A stretch of 64,000 nt of DNA from Bacteroidia bacterium. Lineage in GTDB: Bacteria; Bacteroidota; Bacteroidia; J057. The stretch spans positions 62,001 to 126,000 of the forward strand of contig JAWPMV010000003.1 of NCBI GenBank assembly GCA_033391075.1, in the 5' to 3' direction. The notes below the pieces were generated by a model. That model was given only the letters and a program-made list of their open reading frames with translations. It made no database searches and was not told the origin of the DNA. The translations under genes and the position numbers were made by a program. Shown here piece by piece: positions 1-7,620 of this stretch (position 1 is the stretch's first letter; the number at the start of each line of letters is the position of its first letter).

Positions 1-2
1 TT

Positions 3-914
3 GAAATTGACCACCAGATCACCCGATACTATCAAAGAAAGTATCCCAAGCCTCAAGGTTTCTTCAAGAGCATATTGCTTCCCTTTCTCCTCAGCCTGGC
101 AATTTGCCTGGTCATAGTATTTGCCATGTATATTCCCTTTAAAAACTGGGAGATTCGCAATGGTTCAGTTGATTCTATTGGACTTTACCATATTACTTCC
201 ATTGGAATTCAGATCTTCCTCACAGTGGTCATTGCCAATACCATTCATCAGATCATATTTCTGGTTAGACGCTGGAAGGAAGAAGCCGTAAAAAGCGAGC
301 AATTGAAAAAGGAGAATGTAAAAGCTCGGCTGCGAACTTTAAGAAATCAGATTTCCCCACATTTCCTCTTTAATAATTTCAATACCCTATACGGTCTGAT
401 TGATCAGGAACCTCAGCAAGCCAAAGCCTATTTGCATAAGTTATCGGAATTGTATCGGCAAGTGTTGGCGAAGCGAAATGAAGAATTGATTTCCCTGGAA
501 GAGGAACTGGAAACCCTGGAAGCTTACCTCTACCTGATCCGGGTACGCTTTCCCCAGGATATAGAAATCGAACTTACGCTGGAAGAACAGAAGCGAGAGT
601 ATCACATCCCTCCTATGAGCCTTCAGATGTTGGTAGAAAATGCGATCAAACACAATGCATTCGATGAGGATCACCCTCTGAAAATTCATATCGAACAAAG
701 GGGTGATCAAATCACCGTCCACAATTCCAGGCAAGAGAAAGAAGACCATACACCTTCTATGGGCATAGGGCTTGAAAATATTGATAATCGTTATCAGCTT
801 TTATCGGATCGTAGCATTAAAATTGAGGAAAATCCTTCCTCCTACCGAGTTATTATTCCCCTGCTAAAGATTTCAGGTATCCATGAATCGAAGTTTGCAT
901 ATACTCATCATTGA
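3..914 (+). CDS. LytS/YehU-type sensor histidine kinase, 5' partial
   Basis: The frame is open to the left edge, so the gene starts outside the window; the TTG at 75 is an internal codon, not the start. Two hydrophobic stretches precede a coiled linker, then the His_kinase domain (PF06580 type) with the H-box NQISPHFLFNNFNTL, an N-box LVENAIKHN and a G-box GIGLENI. Such kinases sit in the inner membrane and phosphorylate a LytTR response regulator. The next gene starts inside this one with a 32-bp overlap, so the two are co-translated partners. The signal sensed cannot be read from the visible part. Confidence 0.9.
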   Translation, partial: EIDHQITRYYQRKYPKPQGFFKSILLPFLLSLAICLVIVFAMYIPFKNWEIRNGSVDSIGLYHITSIGIQIFLTVVIANTIHQIIFLVRRWKEEAVKSEQLKKENVKARLRTLRNQISPHFLFNNFNTLYGLIDQEPQQAKAYLHKLSELYRQVLAKRNEELISLEEELETLEAYLYLIRVRFPQDIEIELTLEEQKREYHIPPMSLQMLVENAIKHNAFDEDHPLKIHIEQRGDQITVHNSRQEKEDHTPSMGIGLENIDNRYQLLSDRSIKIEENPSSYRVIIPLLKISGIHESKFAYTHH

Positions 915-1653
915 GGATGAAATCATCGCTGCCCGCAATTTGCAGCAAATCCTCAAAGACTATCCTGAACAGGTAGAGATTCTGGCAACCCTGAGAAGTG
1001 TTGCCAAAGCGACTGCCTGGTTGAAAGATCATCAGGAAAAAGTAGATTTGGTCCTGATGGATATCCAGCTGACAGATGGAATCAGCTTTGATATTTTTGA
1101 AAAAATAGAGCTGCGAAAACCCATCATTTTTACTACTGCTTTTGATGAATATGCCATACGGGCTTTTAAACTCAATAGCATTGATTATTTGCTAAAACCT
1201 GTGCTTGCCGAAGAACTCTATTCTGCCCTGGATAAATGGAAAGACATCAATCCTCCCAGTCCCCGGATTGACTACCGAAAACTGGCCGAGGAGATTCAGC
1301 TCTACCAACCCAAATACAAACATCGATTTCTGGTAAAAAGGGGAGCCTCGCTCTTTTCTATACCGACCTCTGAGATCGCTTATTTTCATGCCGATGGAAA
1401 TTTGGTCCTCCTACGTACCCTGGATAACAAAAACTATCCTGTCAGTTATTCGCTGGACCAACTAAGCCAGGAACTGGATCCCGAATTCTTCTTTCGCATC
1501 ACCCGCAATGTTCTCATCCATTTCCCGGCTATCAAAAAAGTAAACAGCTATTTCAAAGGCCGACTGAGTCTGGAAGTAGAACCTCCGGCCAAAGAAAACC
1601 TTGTGATCAGTAGTAAAAAAGCCCCTGCCTTTAAGGAATGGCTGGATCGCTAA
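883..1653 (+). CDS. LytTR-family response regulator
   Basis: This is a 256-residue protein with an N-terminal receiver domain (acidic pocket E11-D12, phospho-acceptor Asp60 in LVLMDIQ, conserved Lys105 in YLLKP). The C-terminal LytTR DNA-binding domain lies at about residues 145-255 and contains the RITRNVLIH region typical of the family. It overlaps the upstream sensor kinase and should be its cognate output regulator. LytTR regulators bind direct repeats upstream of target promoters; no target is evident here. The flanking genes on the other strand are convergent, so the pair ends a transcription unit at 1653. Confidence 0.92.
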   Translation: MNRSLHILIIEDEIIAARNLQQILKDYPEQVEILATLRSVAKATAWLKDHQEKVDLVLMDIQLTDGISFDIFEKIELRKPIIFTTAFDEYAIRAFKLNSIDYLLKPVLAEELYSALDKWKDINPPSPRIDYRKLAEEIQLYQPKYKHRFLVKRGASLFSIPTSEIAYFHADGNLVLLRTLDNKNYPVSYSLDQLSQELDPEFFFRITRNVLIHFPAIKKVNSYFKGRLSLEVEPPAKENLVISSKKAPAFKEWLDR

Positions 1654-1654
1654 T

Positions 1655-2656
1655 TTATCTCCAAAAACTCAGCTTCAAAGCCCCCCAATAATGAATGGGA
1701 TGATCTGTAGGAGCAAACTCTGCATTCCGGAGAAAAAGACTATAATCCAGCTCCCAATCTTTCCCTTGATAGCAAAGCCCAACGCTAGCCCGATATAGCC
1801 AATTATTTAGGCTTTTGTAGCTAAGTCTGTGGACCGAATACCGGAATTGACCTTGTAGCAGGGCATTGTATCCAACTAGCTCCCCTGCCAGACTGCTATG
1901 GAGGTAAATACCTGTTTTATCAGAAGCTTTATTCGGTATCCAACCGAGTTTCAACTTCAGGCCTGAACCCAGGTATGATCTGTATCCCAAACTAAGTTCA
2001 GAAAATAGGGTGCTTTCTAGATGTTTCACACCTTGCCGCTTTCTGCTTTTCCAACTGAGCATCCCGATCTTCTGTTCTACTCCGATGCTATATCGGAAGG
2101 TGAATTCGCCTCCCCGTGAGATCTGATTTTGCCAACCTTGGGGTTCATAGGGATCCTCTCTTTGCCGCAAGCTTCGGACCATCGCATGTGCTGCACTCTG
2201 CACCTGTTTGGCTGCAAAAAACCCCAAAAGTCCTATCTCAAATTGACTCTTTATCCGCAATCCCTTTTCTATAAACTGACTATTCCTGCTACTCCCCAAA
2301 GTCAGGATAGAGGCATAGGGCCGATCTATCCGGATGGGTTCGCTTGCTTGTAAATCATCTGGGGTAAAAAGCCGGAGCTCCAGGGAAGTGCTGTAGGTAT
2401 GGATCGATGCATTCAGTAGCAGGGATTCCCATCCTAATATGCCATCTAAATGCCTGTGTATAGCTCCGGCCATAGATTTATTTTCCTGTGAATGGTAAAA
2501 ATTCACTCCCATTCCCAGGGTATAGTCGCGGTCTTCATTTTCTGTGATAAAGAGCAGGTCATTGTCGAAGAAATAGGAGATGCCTGATCTTTGGCCCAAA
2601 CATTTCCCCATACACAGGAAGATGCACAGAAAGACCCATGAAGTACATACTTTCAT
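1655..2656 (-). CDS. lpxR: Outer-membrane lipid A 3'-O-deacylase, LpxR family (DUF2219)
   Basis: This 333-residue protein has a signal peptide ending near residue 21. The mature N-terminus carries the Asn-Asp pair (N32-D33, in YFFDNDLLF) that in LpxR binds Ca2+ and helps catalysis. The family segment with LFTPDD and DRPYASILTLG follows at about 96-121, and a candidate catalytic His157 sits in KQVQSAAHAM. LpxR is a 12-strand outer-membrane barrel that removes the 3'-acyloxyacyl group from lipid A. The match rests on these motifs; activity is inferred. The gene ends one base after the response regulator and is convergent with it. A DUF3943 gene lies upstream on the same strand. Confidence 0.8.
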   Translation of the reverse strand: MKVCTSWVFLCIFLCMGKCLGQRSGISYFFDNDLLFITENEDRDYTLGMGVNFYHSQENKSMAGAIHRHLDGILGWESLLLNASIHTYSTSLELRLFTPDDLQASEPIRIDRPYASILTLGSSRNSQFIEKGLRIKSQFEIGLLGFFAAKQVQSAAHAMVRSLRQREDPYEPQGWQNQISRGGEFTFRYSIGVEQKIGMLSWKSRKRQGVKHLESTLFSELSLGYRSYLGSGLKLKLGWIPNKASDKTGIYLHSSLAGELVGYNALLQGQFRYSVHRLSYKSLNNWLYRASVGLCYQGKDWELDYSLFLRNAEFAPTDHPIHYWGALKLSFWR

Positions 2657-2710
2657 AGCTATTGCATTCTATTTAAACTGGAAGTAGAATTTGGCAGCTT
2701 TCAGCTGCCT

Positions 2711-3379
2711 TTACCGATACCCATTGTTCAGGACATAGGAGGGATTAAAAACTGTCACCAAAATTTTTTCCCAGGTACGGAATCCTCCTCGCCGCATACG
2801 AAGGGTAGATCGATGAATCAATTCTCCAAAGAGAATGCCTCCTACAGGGGTAGTAATAAGGTCCTGCCGACTGGGTTGTTCTTTGATGGCTTCAAAAACA
2901 AATTCCCACATAAGGCTTTGTCCCACGCAAAAAAGAGAACTTTCCCAGACTTTGGCTCCCTGGCTTCTCATGCTATTGTAATAAAATGCTCCCTGATAGG
3001 GATGCCCCACATAATTGGTTAGCATAGCGTCTCTATCCCAAACCGGTTCCTTGGTCCAGGCCTTCCCCAAATTGGGTCCAGCAGTCTTGAAAAAATCTTC
3101 CCGCTTCCAGTTGGTAACTTTTGGAGGCAAAATCAAAAGGCCTGCACCTATGCTCAAATTGTAAACTGTACTGAGTCGGAGTCCTCGTTTTACTTTTTCT
3201 ATTCTGGGCTGACTTTCATTTCGTAGTTCCTTTTCTTCCTCATATTCATAAGTACCAAATTCAGGGAAACCATCCATGATTCCCAAAGGCAGATTCACGT
3301 TTAGCTGCTGGCTGTAAAGGCTTTGCTGGTAGAGAAAAAAGAGCAGGATAAGTATTTTTTGATATCGTCGCATGATCAT
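2711..3379 (-). CDS. DUF3943-type secreted/envelope protein
   Basis: A 222-residue protein with an N-terminal signal sequence (hydrophobic residues 7-20, cleavage near YSQQ). The core has the DUF3943 pattern: a WDRDAMLTNYVGHPYQG segment, then YYNSMRSQGAKVWES, WEFVFEAIKEQPSRQDL and a glycine-rich TPVGGILFGEL segment. The family is widespread in Gram-negative envelopes and has no established biochemical role. The 54-bp gap to the downstream LpxR-like gene on the same strand suggests one transcript and possibly a shared role in lipid A or outer-membrane remodelling, which is inference. Confidence 0.78.
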   Translation of the reverse strand: MIMRRYQKILILLFFLYQQSLYSQQLNVNLPLGIMDGFPEFGTYEYEEEKELRNESQPRIEKVKRGLRLSTVYNLSIGAGLLILPPKVTNWKREDFFKTAGPNLGKAWTKEPVWDRDAMLTNYVGHPYQGAFYYNSMRSQGAKVWESSLFCVGQSLMWEFVFEAIKEQPSRQDLITTPVGGILFGELIHRSTLRMRRGGFRTWEKILVTVFNPSYVLNNGYR

Positions 3380-3726
3380 GAATTAGAGAGGTTAAAAAAA
3401 TAGGGATCAGGTTTCCTGAGATATAGTCTTCCCTTTCAGCCATATGAGTGAACATGCAGCTGTGTTGAAAGCCTATCTCTATTGATAGCTTATCAAATAT
3501 TATGTGGATCTGATCATCTTAGAATCTCCTTCACTGGATGGACGAGGGGAGCAATAGAGCTAATGCCTGTTATTGACTACCTTTAAAATAGCTAAGGGTC
3601 ATGATAGGGTTTTGCAATAGTCTAAAGTCCGGGTACCCGGAAGTCTATTCTTCTTTGGTTTAATAAGTTTGAAAAATGATTGTTAGCCTAAGGGAGATAA
3701 GGACGAGGTAGGGTCTCCCAGCTATG
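3380..3726. other. Intergenic stretch, 347 bp, no gene found
   Basis: No convincing reading frame is present. It should hold the promoter of the minus-strand DUF3943/LpxR pair near 3380-3450. A 12-bp perfect palindrome, CCGGGTACCCGG, lies at 3629-3640; nothing links it to a function. Confidence 0.5.
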
Positions 3727-4128
3727 TTAAACGAACTTTCGAAGGGCTATTTTTTCGTAGCCCCATAGCACCCACAAGTAAAGCAGATGACTGAACAAGG
3801 AAAATCCGTGAAGTCCGCCATTTAAAACACGGACAATTTGTGAATACCGTCTTTCGCTTCTGTGATCGTCAAGCAGATCGTAAAAGTTGCAGACTACATC
3901 TTCCCATTCCATACGAAATCCCGGATGACCCAGGTAGGGAATAGTTAGAGCAATGGCTTTTCTCGCAGGAGTGTATTCCCATATGGATTTTCTTCTCTTC
4001 CACATCAGGATGTAGTTCCCGCATGCAAAATACTTTGCATTCAAGACATTGGGGGGAGCTGGTATTACGATAAAGTTCTTCCCCTTTAGGCGCTTTGTCT
4101 TCGGCCTGAGTTTACGGAATATTATCAT
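3727..4128 (-). CDS. Small uncharacterised protein with C-terminal membrane segment
   Basis: 133 residues, not recognised. The N-terminal part is basic (KLRPKTKRLKGK). The C-terminus has one hydrophobic segment, about residues 108-127 (SLFSHLLYLWVLWGYEKIAL), which could anchor it in the membrane. The ATG at 4126-4128 lies 16 bp after the PadR stop, so it is very probably the second gene of a PadR operon and may be that regulator's target or effector. PadR genes in Bacteroidota are often followed by membrane transporters; this protein is too small for one and shows no permease motif. Confidence 0.6.
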   Translation of the reverse strand: MIIFRKLRPKTKRLKGKNFIVIPAPPNVLNAKYFACGNYILMWKRRKSIWEYTPARKAIALTIPYLGHPGFRMEWEDVVCNFYDLLDDHRSERRYSQIVRVLNGGLHGFSLFSHLLYLWVLWGYEKIALRKFV

Positions 4129-4144
4129 AATTAAGTGGTTTCTA

Positions 4145-4486
4145 TTAGTGTGCGAATTTCTTGAGAATGGGATTCTGGGTCTTCAGCCAAATGGAGACTA
4201 AAACCTCCTCATCTTCTCGATATACCCTTTCTCCCAAACCAGTGATCTTATAATACCGCCTTTGTGGTTTATGATCATTGGCATCTCTCTCTGCCCAAAC
4301 ACTCTCAACAAAGCCCTTCTTTTCCATGCCTTTAAGGGTGTTATACAAACTCCCTATCAGGATCTTCCGCTCTACGGGGGCCGCATCATTAATCAACTTC
4401 AAGATTCCGTATCCATGCTTTTGCTCTCCAGAGGAAAGCACTGCGAGGATCTTGAATTCATTCTGTGATAAAGATAATCTTGCCAT
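4145..4486 (-). CDS. PadR-family transcriptional regulator
   Basis: 113 residues with the PadR winged-helix layout: LSQNEFKILAVL, HGYGILKLI, then the recognition helix and wing in LIGSLYNTLKGMEKKGFVES, and RRYYKITGLGERV. PadR proteins are dimeric repressors that respond to small phenolics, antibiotics or envelope stress and usually control an adjacent gene. The 133-residue membrane protein follows 16 bp downstream. The C-terminal dimerisation helix is short, as in PadR subfamily 2. An AT-rich stretch at 4515-4600 upstream would contain its promoter. Confidence 0.88.
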   Translation of the reverse strand: MARLSLSQNEFKILAVLSSGEQKHGYGILKLINDAAPVERKILIGSLYNTLKGMEKKGFVESVWAERDANDHKPQRRYYKITGLGERVYREDEEVLVSIWLKTQNPILKKFAH

Positions 4487-4623
4487 TCTTTGTTGAGTCT
4501 TGGTGAGATTACGGGACTTATTAAATAAAGGTTACTAATATTTATTAAATAGATTCAATATAAATATATAATTAAATTAATAGTATATCCAAATTTTTTT
4601 ATTCCCGTGTATACAAAAAAGAA

Positions 4624-4650
4624 GCAGCCCGCACACCTGGTGCGGGCTGA
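4624..4650 (-). terminator. GC-rich hairpin, possible minus-strand terminator
   Basis: A 10-bp stem (CAGCCCGCAC at 4625-4634 with GTGCGGGCTG at 4640-4649) has a 5-base loop. Read on the minus strand it is followed by CTTCTTTTTTG, a good U-tract. No minus-strand gene lies to its right before 4873, so it may block antisense transcription coming from the ccoI side, or act inside a long PadR leader. The rest of the 4487-4872 gap is AT-rich promoter DNA without a gene. Confidence 0.5.
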
Positions 4651-4789
4651 CTGAAACGTGGAAATCTATATCTAAATGCAAAATAAAAAGCCGTTAATAT
4701 CGGATTTCCAAACACACATAGCTCCCTGATTTGGGTATTGCTAACTCTACTCTGATATCAAATCTAGAACATAGACTCCTCGATTGAAA

Positions 4790-4801
4790 TGACAATAGTC
4801 A
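4790..4801. promoter_or_regulatory. Crp/Fnr-like dyad upstream of ccoI
   Basis: The dyad TGAC-AATA-GTCA is perfect and centred 77 bp before the ccoI start. The same TGAC-N4-GTCA form occurs at 7359-7370 before ccoS-ccoNO. Crp/Fnr regulators bind 14-bp dyads of this kind and commonly control cbb3 oxidase genes under low oxygen. Which protein binds is inference. Confidence 0.5.
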
Positions 4802-4872
4802 CTCCCCTTCCCCACTTTCGGCAGGAATTTTAGGATAAATCTTCCCGTACTTGTTTCCGGTCTATATATCAA

Positions 4873-7266
4873 ATGCACATGAAAAAGGAATCCTTGTCAT
4901 GTTATCATTGTGGGGAAAGCTGTCCGGATGATACAATTCAACTGGACCAGAAATACTTTTGCTGTGAAGGCTGCAAAACGGTCTATGAAATTCTGGAGTC
5001 GAAAGGCATGGAGGCTTATTATGAGATTGAAGTTCAAGCAGGAATTTCAGCCAGAAATAAAAAGAGGGTCGAGGATTATTCCTTTCTGGACACAGCGGAG
5101 GCCTTTGAGAAACTGATCAAATTTCGACAGGGAAAACAGATTCATATAGAACTAAGAATTCCGCAAATTCATTGTGCGTCATGTGTGTGGTTACTGGAAA
5201 ATCTCTATAAGTTACATCCGGGCATATTAGGAGCAGAAGTTCGTTTTCTGGAGAAGAAGCTCAACCTTCGTTTTGACTTAGATAAGATTCAACTATCCGA
5301 GATCGCCCAACTCATCGCCAATTTAGGCTATGCTCCCGATATTAACCTTCAGGATTTAGACGAAAACACCTATATCCCTAAGGACAGGTCCTTTTACTAC
5401 AAACTGGGAGTCGCAGGCTTTTGTGCTGGAAATATTATGTTGATGAGTTTTCCGGAATATCTGGGACTGCAAGATCTCAATTTCCAGCACTTCTTTTCCT
5501 GGATAAACCTCGTATTGGCAATACCGGTCTTGTTTTATTCAGCTAATATTTTTTTCAAATCTGCCTGGCAGGGACTCAAATTGGGTAATCTCAATATTGA
5601 TGTCCCTGTGAGTTTGGGTATTCTAGCCTTATTCTCCCAAAGTCTCTACGAAATCCTGAGTCAAACGGGCCCGGGCTATCTTGATTCTCTGGCAGGTTTG
5701 GTCTTTTTCCTTTTGTTGGGGAAATGGTTTCAGCAAAAAAGCTATGATCAATTATACTTCGACCGGGACTATCGTTCCTATTTTCCTCTTTCGGCAAAAA
5801 AGATTGAGCTGGGAAAAGAGAAGCAGGTATTATTATCAAATCTAAAGAAAGGAGATATTCTCTATATACGAAATGAGGAAATCATACCCGCAGATGCCCT
5901 TTTGCTGGATACAGAAGCTTACCTGGATTATAGCTTTGTGAGTGGGGAATCGGTTCCGGTTTTATTGAAGGAAGGAGAAAGAGTCTATGCAGGAGCCAAA
6001 TTGATAGGAAAAGGGGTAAAAGTCAGCTTGCTCAAAGCGGTTTCTGAAAGTTACCTCAGCCAGCTTTGGAAGAAATACAAAAAAAGTACGGGAGAGAAAG
6101 TTGGTTTCCGAAGATTGACGGATCAGCTGGCCCGCTACTTTACCTACATCATTTTGGGTATCGCTTTGCTGGCAGCTAGCTACTGGTTTTTTCAGGAGAG
6201 TCTTTCATTTGCCCTGCAGGTCGGTATCGCAGTCCTGATTGTGGCATGTCCCTGTGGATTGGCCCTCTCCTCCCCTATCGTCCTCGGAAATGCCATGCGA
6301 ATGCTGGGAAGGAATGGATTTTTCCTTAAAGATAGTCAGGTATTGGAAGGCATTGCCGAGATGGACAGCTGGATATTTGACAAAACCGGCACCCTTACTC
6401 AAACCAGAGCTGACCTTTCTTTCCAACAACTTCATAGCTTAAGTCAGGAAGAACAATCTCTGGTTGTAGCCCTCGCAAATGAGTCCAGTCATCCTTTGAG
6501 CAAAGAAATCAGCAAGGAACTCATCGCTGCTCCTGCTGCTGTACTCGAAGAAAGCCAGGAACATCCGGGGGCAGGTTTGAAAGGGATTAGCCAAAATCAT
6601 CGAATCGCAATAGGAAATGACAAACTTCTGGCTTCGGAGATTGAAGAAGTATTGGAAGAAGGAATTACTGGTATCGCCATCGATGGAAAACTGGTAGCAG
6701 GCATTGACAGAGAAGAAATCGTACGGGAAGATTTAAAGGCGGTATTGAGAGAATTGGGGGAAGATTACGAATTATCTCTATTGACTGGTGATACAAAAAA
6801 GCGGGCCTTGAAGCTGCTCTCTCATTTCCCCGAAAACAGCAAATTCTATTGGAAACAACTGCCGGATGAAAAGCTGGATCATGTAAAAAATCTTCAGGAG
6901 GCAGGGAGAAAAGTCATCATGATGGGAGACGGCCTCAATGATGCCGGTGCCCTTATGCAGGCGGATTTGGGAATCGTCCTGAGTGAGCAATTGGAATCCT
7001 TCAGCCCTGCCTCAGATATTATCCTGGATTCAGCGCGATTTTCTCAGCTTCCCAGCCTCATAAAATATGCTGTGGGCTCCAAAAAACTCTTAAAAGGCGC
7101 GCTGATTATTTCCCTCATCTATAATACAATAGGCCTCGCTTTTGCCGTACAGGGCCTACTAAGCCCTTTGGTAGCCGCCATACTCATGCCGCTCAGTTCT
7201 ATTTCCGTGATTTTCTGGGGAATGGCATCCACCTATTATCTGGCGAGGAAAATGGGTTTGGAATAA
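4873..7266 (+). CDS. ccoI: Copper-exporting P1B-type ATPase of cbb3 oxidase assembly (CcoI/FixI)
   Basis: 797 residues. An N-terminal cysteine-rich metal-binding segment (CYHCGESC, then CCEGC) is followed by a heavy-metal-associated domain with C101-A-S-C104. The P-type ATPase core then carries the transmembrane CPC (C459-P-C461), the phosphorylation motif DKTGTLT from D503, a NESSHPLS motif, and GDGLNDA. These features match CcoI/FixI, which moves Cu+ across the inner membrane for the binuclear centre of CcoN. The start is either ATG 4873 or the in-frame ATG 4879. A terminator-like hairpin after the gene separates it from the ccoS-ccoH operon, but the shared upstream dyad suggests joint control. 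Confidence 0.95.
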   Translation: MHMKKESLSCYHCGESCPDDTIQLDQKYFCCEGCKTVYEILESKGMEAYYEIEVQAGISARNKKRVEDYSFLDTAEAFEKLIKFRQGKQIHIELRIPQIHCASCVWLLENLYKLHPGILGAEVRFLEKKLNLRFDLDKIQLSEIAQLIANLGYAPDINLQDLDENTYIPKDRSFYYKLGVAGFCAGNIMLMSFPEYLGLQDLNFQHFFSWINLVLAIPVLFYSANIFFKSAWQGLKLGNLNIDVPVSLGILALFSQSLYEILSQTGPGYLDSLAGLVFFLLLGKWFQQKSYDQLYFDRDYRSYFPLSAKKIELGKEKQVLLSNLKKGDILYIRNEEIIPADALLLDTEAYLDYSFVSGESVPVLLKEGERVYAGAKLIGKGVKVSLLKAVSESYLSQLWKKYKKSTGEKVGFRRLTDQLARYFTYIILGIALLAASYWFFQESLSFALQVGIAVLIVACPCGLALSSPIVLGNAMRMLGRNGFFLKDSQVLEGIAEMDSWIFDKTGTLTQTRADLSFQQLHSLSQEEQSLVVALANESSHPLSKEISKELIAAPAAVLEESQEHPGAGLKGISQNHRIAIGNDKLLASEIEEVLEEGITGIAIDGKLVAGIDREEIVREDLKAVLRELGEDYELSLLTGDTKKRALKLLSHFPENSKFYWKQLPDEKLDHVKNLQEAGRKVIMMGDGLNDAGALMQADLGIVLSEQLESFSPASDIILDSARFSQLPSLIKYAVGSKKLLKGALIISLIYNTIGLAFAVQGLLSPLVAAILMPLSSISVIFWGMASTYYLARKMGLE

Positions 7267-7298
7267 AATAAAGGAATATCGATTAGAAGAATTTATAA

Positions 7299-7330
7299 GG
7301 GACGGATAAGCATCTGTCCCTCTGTTTTTT
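7299..7330 (+). terminator. Rho-independent terminator after ccoI
   Basis: The 8-bp stem GGGACGGA (7299-7306) pairs with TCTGTCCC (7313-7320) including one G-U pair. The loop is 6 bases, followed by TCTGTTTTTT. Confidence 0.7.
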
Positions 7331-7358
7331 CAACAAGATTGAATGTCATTTTCTCTAC

Positions 7359-7370
7359 TGACAAAAGTCA
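7359..7370. promoter_or_regulatory. Crp/Fnr-like dyad upstream of ccoS-ccoNO
   Basis: The dyad TGAC-AAAA-GTCA is centred about 80 bp before the ccoS ATG and lies just after the ccoI terminator. It has the same half-sites and spacing as the dyad before ccoI, and a similar distance to the start codon. Confidence 0.5.
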
Positions 7371-7443
7371 CCTCACCCCCTATCCAGGGTTATCCCAAAG
7401 GCAGACCTGAGCTTCTACCTTAGCCACATCAAACAGAAAAAAC

Positions 7444-7620
7444 ATGAGTAGCATTTTCGTCCTCATCATTTTAGGCTTTATCGTCGCAGCTGCATTCCTT
7501 GCTGCCTGTATTTGGGCCATCCGATCCGGACAATTTGAAGATGCTTACACACCCGCTATGCGCATCCTGTTTGACGACAAAATTACTTCCACCGAAAAAA
7601 CAGATTCTCAACATGATTAG
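7444..7620 (+). CDS. ccoS: cbb3-type cytochrome oxidase assembly protein CcoS
   Basis: A 58-residue protein starting at ATG 7444. It has one N-terminal transmembrane helix (about residues 4-26) followed by the CcoS signature SGQFEDAYTPAMRILFDD. CcoS is needed to insert heme and copper into the cbb3 catalytic subunit. The last codons overlap the start of ccoN by 8 bp, which implies translational coupling and also fixes the ccoN start. Confidence 0.9.
   Translation: MSSIFVLIILGFIVAAAFLAACIWAIRSGQFEDAYTPAMRILFDDKITSTEKTDSQHD

Noticed and set aside
7499-7612. N-terminal extension of the CcoNO frame
   Set aside because: It overlaps ccoS in another frame; the family N-terminus and the coupled ATG at 7613 favour the shorter protein.
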